NCBI RefSeq assembly: GCF_000711725.1
Contig: NZ_JONP01000006.1
Coordinates: forward strand, 124,001 to 188,000
Length of the DNA: 64,000 bases
Direction: 5' to 3'
From: Roseomonas aerilata DSM 19363
Lineage (GTDB): Bacteria; Pseudomonadota; Alphaproteobacteria; Acetobacterales; Acetobacteraceae
This document shows positions 1 through 7,805 of the stretch, in pieces. The notes below the pieces were generated by a model. That model saw nothing but the letters and a program-made list of their open reading frames with translations. It was not told the DNA's origin and did not search any database. The position numbers and the translations under genes are program-made. How positions within the stretch are numbered: position 1 is the first letter of the stretch; the number at the start of each line of letters is the position of its first letter.

Positions 1-102
1 GCGGTCATCCGCGGCAGCGCCCCCTGCCGCCCGGGCGAGAACCTCACGATCACGGAGCCCGATGGGCGGGACTATGCCTGGAGGATCGTCGGCGTCAGCT
101 GA
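1..102 (+). CDS. C-terminal end of an unidentified protein (partial)
   Basis: An open frame enters from the left edge and ends at a TGA, leaving 33 residues. They finish in a beta-rich, aromatic tail (YAWRIVGVS). Such endings occur in small beta-barrel proteins, including phage head-closure proteins, but the fragment is too short to assign. The next gene starts about 160 bases downstream; nothing recognisable lies in that gap. Confidence 0.4.
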   Translation, partial: AVIRGSAPCRPGENLTITEPDGRDYAWRIVGVS

Positions 103-262
103 GCGGCTCCGTGGTGCCGGGCGGCCCGGCGCCACCTTGCAGCAGCCACCCCGAACCGGGCCGAACCCTATTCGGGCGGGGCTTGACCGCACGACTTCGT
201 GAGGCGACAAATAACGTCGGGCCAGAACCCGGCCACTCGGCCGGAGCCCGGGAACATCACCG

Positions 263-628
263 ATGTCCGCGACTATCCTGCCCTTCGCGCGCGTAGCGGC
301 CACGCACCGGAGCGTGACCCAGGCAGAGCGTGCCCAGGCGGCCGGCTGGGCAGCCCATCAGGCCGCCCGGCTGGGCGGCTCCTGGTGGGTCGAGGCACAT
401 GTTGGCGAGGACGACGAGGTATGGCTCGGCGTCGTGACGCCGTCGAGCCTGGGACGCCTGCCCGAGGATCGCACGCTGACCTGGATGATCGCGCACCGTG
501 CGGAGGGCTTCGCCCTCATCGCCATGCCGTCCGGCCGGACCGTGGGGGTTTTCCACAGCCTGGGCCGGCTCCTCACCACGATCGAGAGGCGTGAAGAGAC
601 CCCGCGCGGGGTCGCCTACGCTCCCTGA
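263..628 (+). CDS. hypothetical protein, 121 aa
   Basis: A 121-residue soluble protein that I do not recognise. It has an Ala/Arg-rich N-terminal helix, then a Trp-rich stretch (GGSWWVEAHVGEDDEVWLGV) and a predicted alpha/beta C-terminal half. No signal peptide, membrane segment or metal motif is visible. It converges on the MarR gene, and the two 3' ends overlap by 13 bases. Length and codon bias fit a real gene, but a frame of this length can arise by chance at this GC content. Confidence 0.5.
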   Translation: MSATILPFARVAATHRSVTQAERAQAAGWAAHQAARLGGSWWVEAHVGEDDEVWLGVVTPSSLGRLPEDRTLTWMIAHRAEGFALIAMPSGRTVGVFHSLGRLLTTIERREETPRGVAYAP

Positions 629-1026
629 TGTGAGACGCGGCGCGTCTCCTGCCGCTCCTGCAGGGGCGGCTGCTCCGAGGCTGTCGCGGTCATCGCGGCC
701 TCACCCATGATCGTATGCATCTCGCGAAGCAGCGCCGCACCCTTAACGGTGCGCTGCACCAGCACGGAGCGCCGATCCTTCGGATCCGTCTTGCGCCGCG
801 CGAGGTCGAGCTCGCCCAGCCGGTCGAGAGCCCGTGTGATTGCGGGCTTCGAAACATTCAGGTCCTTGGCGAGGCCACGAACCGTGTGCGGCCCCTCCCC
901 GAGATAGACGGTCAGGAACACGCCGAGCTGCCGGGCCGAAAGATCGGGCCCATCTCGGCGGACAAGGGCCACGATCGTGTCCCGCAGCATGACGACGAAC
1001 TCGTCCGGTATGCCTTGCACTGGCAT
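616..1026 (-). CDS. MarR-family transcriptional regulator
   Basis: A 136-residue winged-helix protein. Residues from about 35 form the DNA-binding core: LGVFLTVYLGEGPHTVRGLA leads into a recognition helix (LNVSKPAITRALDRL) and a wing with the typical DPKDRRSVLV motif. MarR proteins are dimeric, ligand-responsive repressors. The start at 1026 was preferred over one 14 codons upstream because GGAAGG lies just before it. The gene stands alone, and its upstream gap carries two inverted repeats that could be its operators. Its ligand cannot be told from the sequence. Confidence 0.85.
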   Translation of the reverse strand: MPVQGIPDEFVVMLRDTIVALVRRDGPDLSARQLGVFLTVYLGEGPHTVRGLAKDLNVSKPAITRALDRLGELDLARRKTDPKDRRSVLVQRTVKGAALLREMHTIMGEAAMTATASEQPPLQERQETRRVSHQGA

Positions 1027-1071
1027 GGGGGTTCCTTCCCGCGGCTGTTTGCGTCGCCCCCGCACCATAAA

Positions 1072-1090
1072 TGATCGGTCGATTACATCA
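1072..1090. promoter_or_regulatory. candidate operator upstream of the marR gene
   Basis: TGATCGGTCGATTACATCA, about 50 bases upstream of the MarR start codon. It contains the perfect inverted repeat ATCG-GT-CGAT and outer TGAT/ATCA arms. MarR regulators commonly bind AT-containing palindromes overlapping their own promoter. The assignment rests on position and symmetry only. Confidence 0.3.
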
Positions 1091-1130
1091 ACAAGTCACA
1101 AGGCCCGGTTCAGGGCATAGAACGGCCATT

Positions 1131-1151
1131 TTTTTGCCCGACGGGCAAAAA
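1131..1151. promoter_or_regulatory. perfect 21-bp palindrome between iclR and marR genes
   Basis: Arms TTTTTGCCCG and CGGGCAAAAA flank a single central base. It lies downstream of the IclR stop and about 105 bases upstream of the MarR start. T runs precede and A runs follow the GC stem on both strands, the reverse of an intrinsic terminator. An operator or an mRNA stem is therefore more likely. Confidence 0.35.
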
Positions 1152-1199
1152 CGCACGAAAAAGCGTTCATGCCGGCCGACGTGGTCCATTCCCGGCCGA

Positions 1200-2018
1200 T
1201 CAGCCTGCGGCGGCGAGTGCCAGGCCGAGTTCCCGTGCGCGGCCCAGCAGAGGCTGCCGCACGGCCGCTACGAAGTCCTCGACGGTCGCGCGCATAGCCG
1301 GTGCGGCAACGCTCAGGGCTGCCACCGGGAAGCCTCTGCGGTCCAGCACTGGGGCCGCGAGCACGCGCAGGCCGTTGACCGCGGCCCAGTCGCTCAGCGC
1401 CACCCCCTCCTTCCGGACGGCAGCGAGGCGTTCCCGCAACTCCGCCTCTGAGGCAGGAACATTGGGGCCCGCTCCCTCGAAGCCGCTTGCCCGGATCACG
1501 GGCAGGAGTTGCACCTCCGGCAGGAAAGCGAGCAGCGCGTGGCCAATAGCGCTGGAAGAGGCGGCGATGCGTGAGCCGACGCGGATATCCACGCCCATCC
1601 GCACAAGTCCCGCCTGCACGCGCTCGACATAGACGATGTCCGCCCCATCGAGCACGCCGAGGCTCGCCGCCTCGTTCACCTCGCCGACAAGGCTTCGGAG
1701 CAGGGGCCCGGCCAGGTCGCGCAGTCCTGTGCGCGCGATGGCGTTGAAGCCGAGCTCCAGGGGTTTGAGCGTGAGGCAGTAGCGGCGTGTCCCCGGCACC
1801 TTCGCGACATAGCCGAGCGAGACGAGGGTGTTGATCATGCGGAAGGCCGTGCCCTGGTCCAGCCCCGCTCGCCGGGCGACCTCGCTCTGCAGCAGTTCGG
1901 GCTCCGCCGCGGTGAAGGCCTCGAGCACCCGGAAGCCTTTGGCGAGCGAGTGGACGAGGTTCTTCGCGTTTGGCGCTTCGGCCTCCGCAGCGTCGCTGGG
2001 CATGGCGGGTCGTTCCAT
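1200..2018 (-). CDS. IclR-family transcriptional regulator
   Basis: A 272-residue protein, a normal IclR length. Residues 22-85 form the N-terminal winged helix (KGFRVLEAFTAAEPELLQSE, then GLDQGTAFRMINTLVSLGYV). The C-terminal effector domain has ADIVYVERV and the conserved SSSAIGHALLAFLP stretch. IclR proteins usually control an adjacent catabolic operon in response to its substrate. This gene is divergent from hyuA, and two palindromes in the 123-bp gap are good operator candidates. The inferred role is control of the hydantoinase/oxoprolinase operon. A second in-frame ATG five codons downstream is an alternative start. Confidence 0.92.
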   Translation of the reverse strand: MERPAMPSDAAEAEAPNAKNLVHSLAKGFRVLEAFTAAEPELLQSEVARRAGLDQGTAFRMINTLVSLGYVAKVPGTRRYCLTLKPLELGFNAIARTGLRDLAGPLLRSLVGEVNEAASLGVLDGADIVYVERVQAGLVRMGVDIRVGSRIAASSSAIGHALLAFLPEVQLLPVIRASGFEGAGPNVPASEAELRERLAAVRKEGVALSDWAAVNGLRVLAAPVLDRRGFPVAALSVAAPAMRATVEDFVAAVRQPLLGRARELGLALAAAG

Positions 2019-2081
2019 CTCGGCGCCGACAAATGGCTTGACGCGGTCGGCGCGGCAATCCTAGACCGTCATTAACGCTAT

Positions 2082-2117
2082 GCGAAGTTAACTTCGCCAT
2101 CCGAAGTTTAGCTTCGG
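2082..2117. promoter_or_regulatory. tandem palindromic operator in the iclR-hyuA gap
   Basis: Two adjacent palindromes share the half-site CGAAG: GCGAAGTTAACTTCGC (16 bp, perfect) and CCGAAG-TTTAG-CTTCGG. Their centres are about 19.5 bp apart, close to two helical turns. They end shortly before the hyuA Shine-Dalgarno (GGAGGA). Position between a divergent IclR regulator and its likely target suggests a dimer-of-dimers binding site. Confidence 0.6.
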
Positions 2118-2141
2118 CAAGCCTGGAGGACGCGCCCGACC

Positions 2142-4235
2142 ATGCCCCTCGACCAAGCCGGTCCGGCCTCGCGGCCGAAGCTGCGCATCGCCGTCGATAT
2201 CGGCGGAACTTTCACGGACCTCGCCGCCTTCGACGAAGCGGCGGGCGAGTTGCGCTTCGGCAAGGCCCTCACCACCCACGGCGCGCTGGTCGAGGGGATC
2301 CAGAACACGGTGGAGGGCGCCGGCGCCTCCTTCGCGGATGCCCATCTGTTCCTTCACGGCTCCACCATCGCCATCAACACGCTGCTGGAACGCACGGGCG
2401 CGAAGACGGCCCTGCTGGTCACCGAGGGCTTCCGCGACATCTACGAGATCGGCCGCGTGAACCGGCCGGACGCCTACAACCTCTTCTTCCGCAAGCACGT
2501 GCCCCTGGTGGAGCGCGCCTCCCGCTACGAGGTGCACGAGCGGCTGCTGGCGAGCGGCGCCGTGCACAAGCCGCTGGACGAGGACCACCTGCGGAAGGTT
2601 CTCCGCTCCATCGAGCCCGGCAGCGTCGAGGCCGTCGCCATCCTTCTCCTCCACTCCTACCGCAACCCCGCGCACGAGGTGCGGGTGAAGCAGATCGTGG
2701 CGGAGGAATTGCCCGGCGCCTTCGTCTCGGCCTCGCACGAACTGAGCCAGGAGTATCGCGAGTTCGAGCGCGTCTCGACCGTCGCCGCCAACGCCTATGT
2801 CGGCCCGCGCGTCGCCACCTATCTCGGCGAGTTGTCCGAGCACCTGGACGAGCACGGCTTCGGCGGCGCCTTCTTCGTCGTCCAGTCCACCGGCGGCCTC
2901 TTTCCCGTGGAGCACGCCAGGCGCGACTGCGTGCGGATGCTCGAATCCGGCCCCGCCGCCGGCGTGATCGGCACCCAGGCCATCTGCGAGGGCCTGGGCC
3001 TTCAGGATGCCATCGCCTTCGACATGGGCGGCACCACGGCCAAGGCCGGCGTGATCCACGGGGGCAAGCCGCTGACCACCGGCTCCGCCCTCATCGGCGG
3101 CTACGAGCAGGCGCTGCCGATCCAGATCCCGATGACCGACATCTTCGAGGTCGGCACCGGCGGCGGCAGCATCGCGCGGCTTGGGCAGGGCAACGCCCTC
3201 CGCGTCGGACCGCAGAGCGCGGGCTCCATGCCTGGCCCCGTCTGCTACGGGCGCGGCGGCACGGAGCCGACGGTGACGGACGCGAACCTCCTCCTCGGCC
3301 GGCTGGACCCCGACAACTTCCTTGGCGGCACCATGGCGCTCGACCTCGCTGCCGCGCGGCGCGCGATGGAGGAGAAGATCGCGGGGCCACTCGGGATGGA
3401 GGTGATGCAGGCGGCGGACGGCATCCTCCGCATTGCCGTCACCACCATGTCCTACGCCGTGAAGGCGGTGACGACCGAGCGCGGCCTCGATGTCGGCAGC
3501 TTCGTCATGGCGGTCTATGGCGGCGCGGGCCCGCTGCACGCCTCCGCCATTGCACGCGAGATCGGCATCCGCCAGGTGATGATCCCCTACGCGCCCGGCT
3601 ACTTCTCCGCCTACGGAATGCTCTTCAGCGATCTTCGCTACGACTATGTCCGCTCCTGCTTCCGTCGCCTGGCCACCGCCGATTTCGCGGAGATCGAGGG
3701 CCTCTACGCCGGGATGGAGAGCGAGGGAATGGCGGCGATCGAGGGTTCCGCCGTGAAGCCGGAAGGCGTCACCATCGAGCGCGCGGCCGACATGCGCTAT
3801 GTCGGCCAGGAGCACGCGGTCACCGTGGACCTGCCGCGCGAGCTGTTCGAGGGCGGCGACCGCGAGGCCATCAAGCGCCACTTCGACGCCCAGCACGCCG
3901 TGCGCTACGGCACCAGCGCCCCCGGCGAGCCGGCCGAGCTCGTCTCCCTCCGCGTCACGGTCTCCGGCCTCATGCGCAAGCCGCCGCGCCACGCCGTGCC
4001 CTCGGGCGGCGAGCAGCCGGAGGCGGAAGCGCTGGTGCGCCGCAAGCAGGTCTACTTCCGTGGGATGATCGACACGCCGGTCTATCGTCGCGACCTGCTG
4101 CGCGCCGGCAACCGCATCGCCGGTCCTGCCCTCATCGAGGAGCACGCCTCCACCACCGTGCTCCAGCCCGGTGACGCGCTGGAGGTCGATGCGGCCGGCA
4201 ACCTTCTCATCGCCATCGGGAGCGACATGCAGTGA
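2142..4235 (+). CDS. hyuA: hydantoinase/oxoprolinase subunit A (HyuA-type, ATP-dependent)
   Basis: A 697-residue subunit, normal for the family. The HyuA N-terminal domain opens with the ASKHA nucleotide-binding signature VDIGGTFTDL at residues 17-26. A second phosphate-binding signature follows at FDMGGTTAKAG, then the conserved GGSIARL and CYGRGGTEPTVTDANLLLGR stretches. HyuA with HyuB forms ATP-dependent enzymes that open cyclic amides (N-methylhydantoin, 5-oxoproline) or, in relatives, carboxylate acetone. The start has GGAGGA 11 bases upstream. It overlaps hyuB by four bases (GTGA), implying translational coupling. Family membership is clear; the exact substrate is not. Confidence 0.93.
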   Translation: MPLDQAGPASRPKLRIAVDIGGTFTDLAAFDEAAGELRFGKALTTHGALVEGIQNTVEGAGASFADAHLFLHGSTIAINTLLERTGAKTALLVTEGFRDIYEIGRVNRPDAYNLFFRKHVPLVERASRYEVHERLLASGAVHKPLDEDHLRKVLRSIEPGSVEAVAILLLHSYRNPAHEVRVKQIVAEELPGAFVSASHELSQEYREFERVSTVAANAYVGPRVATYLGELSEHLDEHGFGGAFFVVQSTGGLFPVEHARRDCVRMLESGPAAGVIGTQAICEGLGLQDAIAFDMGGTTAKAGVIHGGKPLTTGSALIGGYEQALPIQIPMTDIFEVGTGGGSIARLGQGNALRVGPQSAGSMPGPVCYGRGGTEPTVTDANLLLGRLDPDNFLGGTMALDLAAARRAMEEKIAGPLGMEVMQAADGILRIAVTTMSYAVKAVTTERGLDVGSFVMAVYGGAGPLHASAIAREIGIRQVMIPYAPGYFSAYGMLFSDLRYDYVRSCFRRLATADFAEIEGLYAGMESEGMAAIEGSAVKPEGVTIERAADMRYVGQEHAVTVDLPRELFEGGDREAIKRHFDAQHAVRYGTSAPGEPAELVSLRVTVSGLMRKPPRHAVPSGGEQPEAEALVRRKQVYFRGMIDTPVYRRDLLRAGNRIAGPALIEEHASTTVLQPGDALEVDAAGNLLIAIGSDMQ

Positions 4236-6034
4236 CCGACAGGAACAAGGTGGACGCCGTCACCGTCGAGATCGTCCGCCGCGGCCTGCTCGCCGTGACG
4301 GAGGAGATGAAGACGAACCTGATGAGGACCGCCTACAACCTCATCATTTACGAGGCGCTGGATTTCACCGTCGGCCTCTTCACGAAGGAGGGCGAGACGA
4401 TCTCCATCGGCCTCGGCCTGCCGATGTTCATCCGCGGCATGTCGGAGACGGTGAAGGCCAAGATCCGCCACTTCGGCTACGAGAACATCCACGAGGGCGA
4501 CATCCTCGTCACCAACGACGCCTATACCACCGGCAGCCACCTCAACCACTTCACCTTCACCATGCCGATCTTCCACGGCGGCGAGCTGATCGGCTTCACC
4601 TGCTGCATGGCGCACTGGTTGGATGTCGGCGGCACCCTCGGCACCGTCACCACCGATATCTATTCCGAGGGGATCCAGATCCCCATCGTGAAGTACCGCC
4701 GCCGCGGCGAGGTGAACCAGGACCTGGTGGATATCATCGCGCTGAACGTGCGCCTGCCCGAGAAGGCGCTCGGCGACCTCCGCGCCCAGATCGTCGCCGT
4801 CACCACCGGCGAGCGCCGCTACCTCGAACTCGTCACCCGCTACGGCTGGGGTGCCGTGCGCGGCGCCATCTCCGTCATCATGGACCAGTCCGAGGCACTG
4901 GCCCGCGCCAACACGATGAACATCCCCGACGGCATCTACGAAGCCGAATCCTTCATGGACGACGACGGGCTGGAGGTGGGCGAGCCCGTGCCCATCCGCG
5001 TGCGCGTCGAGAAGCGCGGCGAGGAGATGACGGTGGACCTCTCCGACGTCGCGAAGCAGGTGCGCGGGTTCTATAACTCGGGCGTCACTACCGGCATCGC
5101 CTGCGCCCAGGTGGCCTTCAAGTGCCTCGCCACCCCCACCGACTACCCGGTGAACGAGGGCAGCTTCCGGAACCTGAAGGTCATCATGCCCATGGGCACG
5201 GTGGTCAGCGCCGAGCGGCCCGCGCCGATGCGCGTCTGGATGACCTATCCGATGACGGTCATCGACACGATCTTCAAGGCCATGGCCAAGGCCATCCCCG
5301 ACCGCGTCGCCGCCGGCCACCACGCCGACCTCGTCTTCCCGAACATCCACGGCATCAACCCGGCGGACGGCAAGTTCTACATCGTCGGCATCGGGCCGCT
5401 CGGCGGCGGCTGGGGTGCGAAGGCGATGGAGGACGGCGTCTCCGCCACCGTCTGCATCAACGACGGCGACACGCACAACTCGCCCTCCGAGCAGTTAGAG
5501 GCGAAGTACCCTGTGCTCGTCGAGCGCTACGCCCTTCGCGAGGATAGCGGCGGCGCCGGGCGTAACCGAGGCGGCCTCGGCTGCGAGATGGTGGTGCAGG
5601 CCCTCGCGCCCTTCCAGCTCACCACCCGCATCGACCGCGTGCATTGCAAGCCCTGGGGCCTCGAGGCGGGCGGCGACGCGGCGGGCAACGGCATCGGCCT
5701 GCGGCGCAACGGCACCTGGGAAACGGAGTTCCCCAACGCCAAGGTCTTCAACGTCCGCTTCAAGAAGGGCGACGCCTACATGATGCGCTCCGGCGGCGGC
5801 GGAGGCTTCGGCCTACCGGCGGAGCGCGAGCCGGCGCGCGTCGCGCGGGATGTGCGGCAGGGCTACGTCTCCCGCGCCGTCGCGCTCGATACCTATCGTG
5901 TGGTGCTGGACTCAAGGGGAGAGGTGGACGAGGCCGCGACCCGGAACCTCCGCGCCCGCTCCGACATCGCGCCCGCCGGCGCGCCGCAGGCGACGGACGC
6001 GGGCGGCCCGCAGCTCGAAGTCACGCAGGGCTGA
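4232..6034 (+). CDS. hyuB: hydantoinase/oxoprolinase subunit B (HyuB-type)
   Basis: A 600-residue protein matching the hydantoinase B/oxoprolinase family. It opens with DAVTVEIVRRGLLAVTEEMK and carries the family stretches LVTNDAYTTGSHLNHFT, MAHWLDVGG and the late RSGGGGGFGLP. The GTG start lies inside the hyuA stop, so the subunits are probably made in equal amounts. HyuB is the catalytic partner that acts on the activated ring. The C-terminal 40 residues are Ala/Gly-rich and look like a non-conserved tail. The next gene starts immediately after the stop. Confidence 0.93.
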   Translation: MTDRNKVDAVTVEIVRRGLLAVTEEMKTNLMRTAYNLIIYEALDFTVGLFTKEGETISIGLGLPMFIRGMSETVKAKIRHFGYENIHEGDILVTNDAYTTGSHLNHFTFTMPIFHGGELIGFTCCMAHWLDVGGTLGTVTTDIYSEGIQIPIVKYRRRGEVNQDLVDIIALNVRLPEKALGDLRAQIVAVTTGERRYLELVTRYGWGAVRGAISVIMDQSEALARANTMNIPDGIYEAESFMDDDGLEVGEPVPIRVRVEKRGEEMTVDLSDVAKQVRGFYNSGVTTGIACAQVAFKCLATPTDYPVNEGSFRNLKVIMPMGTVVSAERPAPMRVWMTYPMTVIDTIFKAMAKAIPDRVAAGHHADLVFPNIHGINPADGKFYIVGIGPLGGGWGAKAMEDGVSATVCINDGDTHNSPSEQLEAKYPVLVERYALREDSGGAGRNRGGLGCEMVVQALAPFQLTTRIDRVHCKPWGLEAGGDAAGNGIGLRRNGTWETEFPNAKVFNVRFKKGDAYMMRSGGGGGFGLPAEREPARVARDVRQGYVSRAVALDTYRVVLDSRGEVDEAATRNLRARSDIAPAGAPQATDAGGPQLEVTQG

Positions 6035-6448
6035 GTGGCGGCGGTGTCGGCAGCGCCGGGGATTGCGGAACGGGTCGCGCGGCTCGCCGCCCTCTGGCGG
6101 GTCGTCACCTCGCGCCCGGTGCATCCGGCCGGCTGCACCTGCATGGGCCACTTCCTCATCCCCGCGATGAACGCGCGGGACATGGAGGCGGACATCCTCG
6201 ACTACATGCGCGGCCGCTACGCCGCGGAGGGGATCGGCGCCCTCGTCACGCTGCTGGACGCGCGGGAAGCGGAGCGGGAGGCGACGGACATCCCCGCCCC
6301 GCCCCTTCGCGCCTGGCTCGCGCGGCTGCCCACGGCAGGGGTGGAGGAGAGCGCGCTTGAGCGCTTCCTTGATGACCTGACGGCCACGCTGGAGTCCTTC
6401 GACGCGGGCCCCGGAGGATCCGCCTCGGGCGGGCTGATCTGCACCTGA
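6035..6448 (+). CDS. small unknown protein of the hyu operon, 137 aa
   Basis: A 137-residue protein starting with GTG directly after the hyuB stop. I do not recognise its family. Its distinctive part is HPAGCTCMGHFLIPAMNARD at residues 28-47: two cysteines and two histidines in a short span, able to bind a metal or cluster. Helical segments and an acidic C-terminal region (ERFLDDLTATLESFD) follow. There is no signal peptide. Zero spacing to hyuB suggests it works with the hydantoinase, perhaps as a third subunit or assembly factor; that is inference from position only. Confidence 0.7.
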   Translation: MAAVSAAPGIAERVARLAALWRVVTSRPVHPAGCTCMGHFLIPAMNARDMEADILDYMRGRYAAEGIGALVTLLDAREAEREATDIPAPPLRAWLARLPTAGVEESALERFLDDLTATLESFDAGPGGSASGGLICT

Positions 6449-6543
6449 GGCCCGCGCCCGCGAGAGATTGAGAAAGCGGCCCGTTCGGCCCGCAGGCCAT
6501 AATGACGAAGAACGGCCCGTCGAGGCCAAGGGAGGAGTCGGGA

Positions 6544-7515
6544 ATGCGCAGGAGAAACCTCGTGGGCGGCGCCGCGATCGGCGCGGCGCTCGCCACCTCG
6601 GCGATGGCGCAGCAGGCAGCTTATCCCAGCCGCACCATCCGGATGGTCATCCCCTTCGCGCCGGGCGGCGGCGTCGATGCCGTGGGCCGCGTGGTGGCGC
6701 AGCGCCTCTCCGAGCGGCTGGGCGTGCAGGTCGTGGTCGAGAACCGCGCGGGCGGCAGCGGCACCATCGGCGGCCAGTCCGTCGGCTCCTCGCCGCCGGA
6801 CGGCTACAGCCTTCTCTTCAGCGCCTCGACCCACACCATGGCGCGGCAGGTGCTCCGCCGCCCGCCCTATGATCCCATCGCCGACTTCACGCCCATCGCC
6901 CTTCTCGGCGGCGCGCCGCTGATCCTCGTCCTCTCTCCCAACCGGCCGCAGACAACCATCGCCGAGATCGTCGCCGACGCGCGTGCCCGGCCGGACAACT
7001 GGACCTTCGGCGCCTCCGCCCTCGGCTCGCCCGGGCACCTCGCGACGATCCTCTTCCTGAAGCTCGCGGGGCTCGACCTCGTCGTCGCACCCTATCGCGG
7101 CACCGCACCGGCCCTCACCGACGTGGCCGCGGGCAACGTGCAGATGATGATCGACCCTGTCCTCGCCCTGCTGCCGCTCGTGCAGAGCGGCGGCGTGAAA
7201 GGCATCGCCGTGACCACCCCCAGGCGCAGCTCCCTCGCCCCCTCCATCCCCACCTCCGCGGAGGAAGGCATGCCAGGGCTGGTCTTCTCGAGCTGGTACG
7301 GCCTCTGGGGTCCCAAGGGCCTGCCCGAACCGGTCGTCTCGCTGCTGAACGGACACCTCGGCGAGATCATGCGCGAACCCGCCACGGTGGAACGCTTCTC
7401 CGCCCTCGGCCTGGAGCCGATCTACTCCCCGCAAGAGGAGTTCGCGCGCTTCATCGACGCGGACGTGGCGCGGAACGCCGAACTCCTGCGAAGCGCCAAC
7501 TTCCAGCCGGAGTGA
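6544..7515 (+). CDS. Bug-family (tripartite tricarboxylate transporter) substrate-binding protein
   Basis: A 323-residue periplasmic binding protein. A signal peptide (MRRRNLVGGAAIGAALATSA, ending MAQQ) precedes the Bug fold: YPSRTIRMVIPFAPGGGVDA, VVVENRAGGSGTIGG, and later SSWYGLWGPKGLPEP. Bug proteins bind small carboxylates or amides in the periplasm, for TctA/TctB permeases or as sensors. No tctA or tctB is nearby, so it is an orphan receptor. GGGAGGAG precedes the chosen ATG, which starts 14 codons inside the longest frame. It probably captures the substrate of the upstream hydantoinase. Confidence 0.9.
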   Translation: MRRRNLVGGAAIGAALATSAMAQQAAYPSRTIRMVIPFAPGGGVDAVGRVVAQRLSERLGVQVVVENRAGGSGTIGGQSVGSSPPDGYSLLFSASTHTMARQVLRRPPYDPIADFTPIALLGGAPLILVLSPNRPQTTIAEIVADARARPDNWTFGASALGSPGHLATILFLKLAGLDLVVAPYRGTAPALTDVAAGNVQMMIDPVLALLPLVQSGGVKGIAVTTPRRSSLAPSIPTSAEEGMPGLVFSSWYGLWGPKGLPEPVVSLLNGHLGEIMREPATVERFSALGLEPIYSPQEEFARFIDADVARNAELLRSANFQPE

Positions 7516-7530
7516 GATCGGAAGGCGTCG

Positions 7531-7555
7531 CCGGAGAGGGCTCTGCCCTCTCCGG
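7531..7555 (+). terminator. strong hairpin after the hyu operon
   Basis: Perfect 10-bp stem CCGGAGAGGG / CCCTCTCCGG with a five-base loop (CTCTG), 15 bases after the Bug-gene stop. No T tract follows, so it may stop transcription only weakly or protect the 3' end. Its arm resembles that of the hairpin ending at 7772. Confidence 0.55.
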
Positions 7556-7736
7556 ACCTCACCTGCCAAGGGCCTGAGGCCCTTGGATCCCCCTCTGGCT
7601 GCCGCGGATGCGGTGATCGGGGTTGGTTCTGGTTGTTGGCGCCCTTCCTGCGTGTGCAGTCGCCTCGGGTCCATGCCCCGAGGCGCACCGGCCGCAAGAC
7701 ATCTCCAACAAATAAAAGAAGATGATGGTGAGGGGT

Positions 7737-7772
7737 CCGGGGAGAGGAAGAATTCCTTCTTCCTCTCCCCGG
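7737..7772 (-). terminator. 16-bp hairpin after the glycosyltransferase gene
   Basis: A perfect 16-bp stem with a TTCC loop, 34 bases past the stop of the leftward four-domain gene. On the minus strand an imperfect T-rich run (TTCTTTTATTTG) occurs about 17 bases beyond the stem, so it is not a textbook intrinsic terminator. It is the most stable structure in the spacer. Confidence 0.5.
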
Positions 7773-7805
7773 AGACACGGGCGCCGGCTCCGCAGATCGA
7801 GCCGA

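Larger units (their letters stand above)
7531..7772. repeat. hairpin-rich REP/BIME-like intergenic element
   Basis: The 290-base spacer between convergent genes holds three perfect stem-loops. They are a 10-bp stem at 7531-7555, a 9-bp stem CCAAGGGCC-TGA-GGCCCTTGG at 7566-7586, and a 16-bp stem starting CCGGGGAGAGG with loop TTCC at 7737-7772. The outer stems share a CCGG(A/G)GAG core. No protein signal is visible. The layout resembles repetitive extragenic palindromes, but whether it repeats elsewhere in the genome cannot be seen here. Confidence 0.45.

Noticed and set aside
1131-1151. Intrinsic terminator for the IclR gene
   Set aside because: The T run precedes and the A run follows the stem on both strands, opposite to a terminator.
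2088-4145. A 685-codon open frame on the - strand
   Set aside because: Antisense to hyuA, His/Val/Asp/Arg-rich, with no motif; hyuA has clear domains and a ribosome-binding site.
2142-6034. Functional link between the HyuAB operon and the pyrimidine-type operon at 53-57 kb
   Set aside because: Both touch cyclic ureides, but they are about 47 kb apart with different regulators; nothing in the sequence ties them together.
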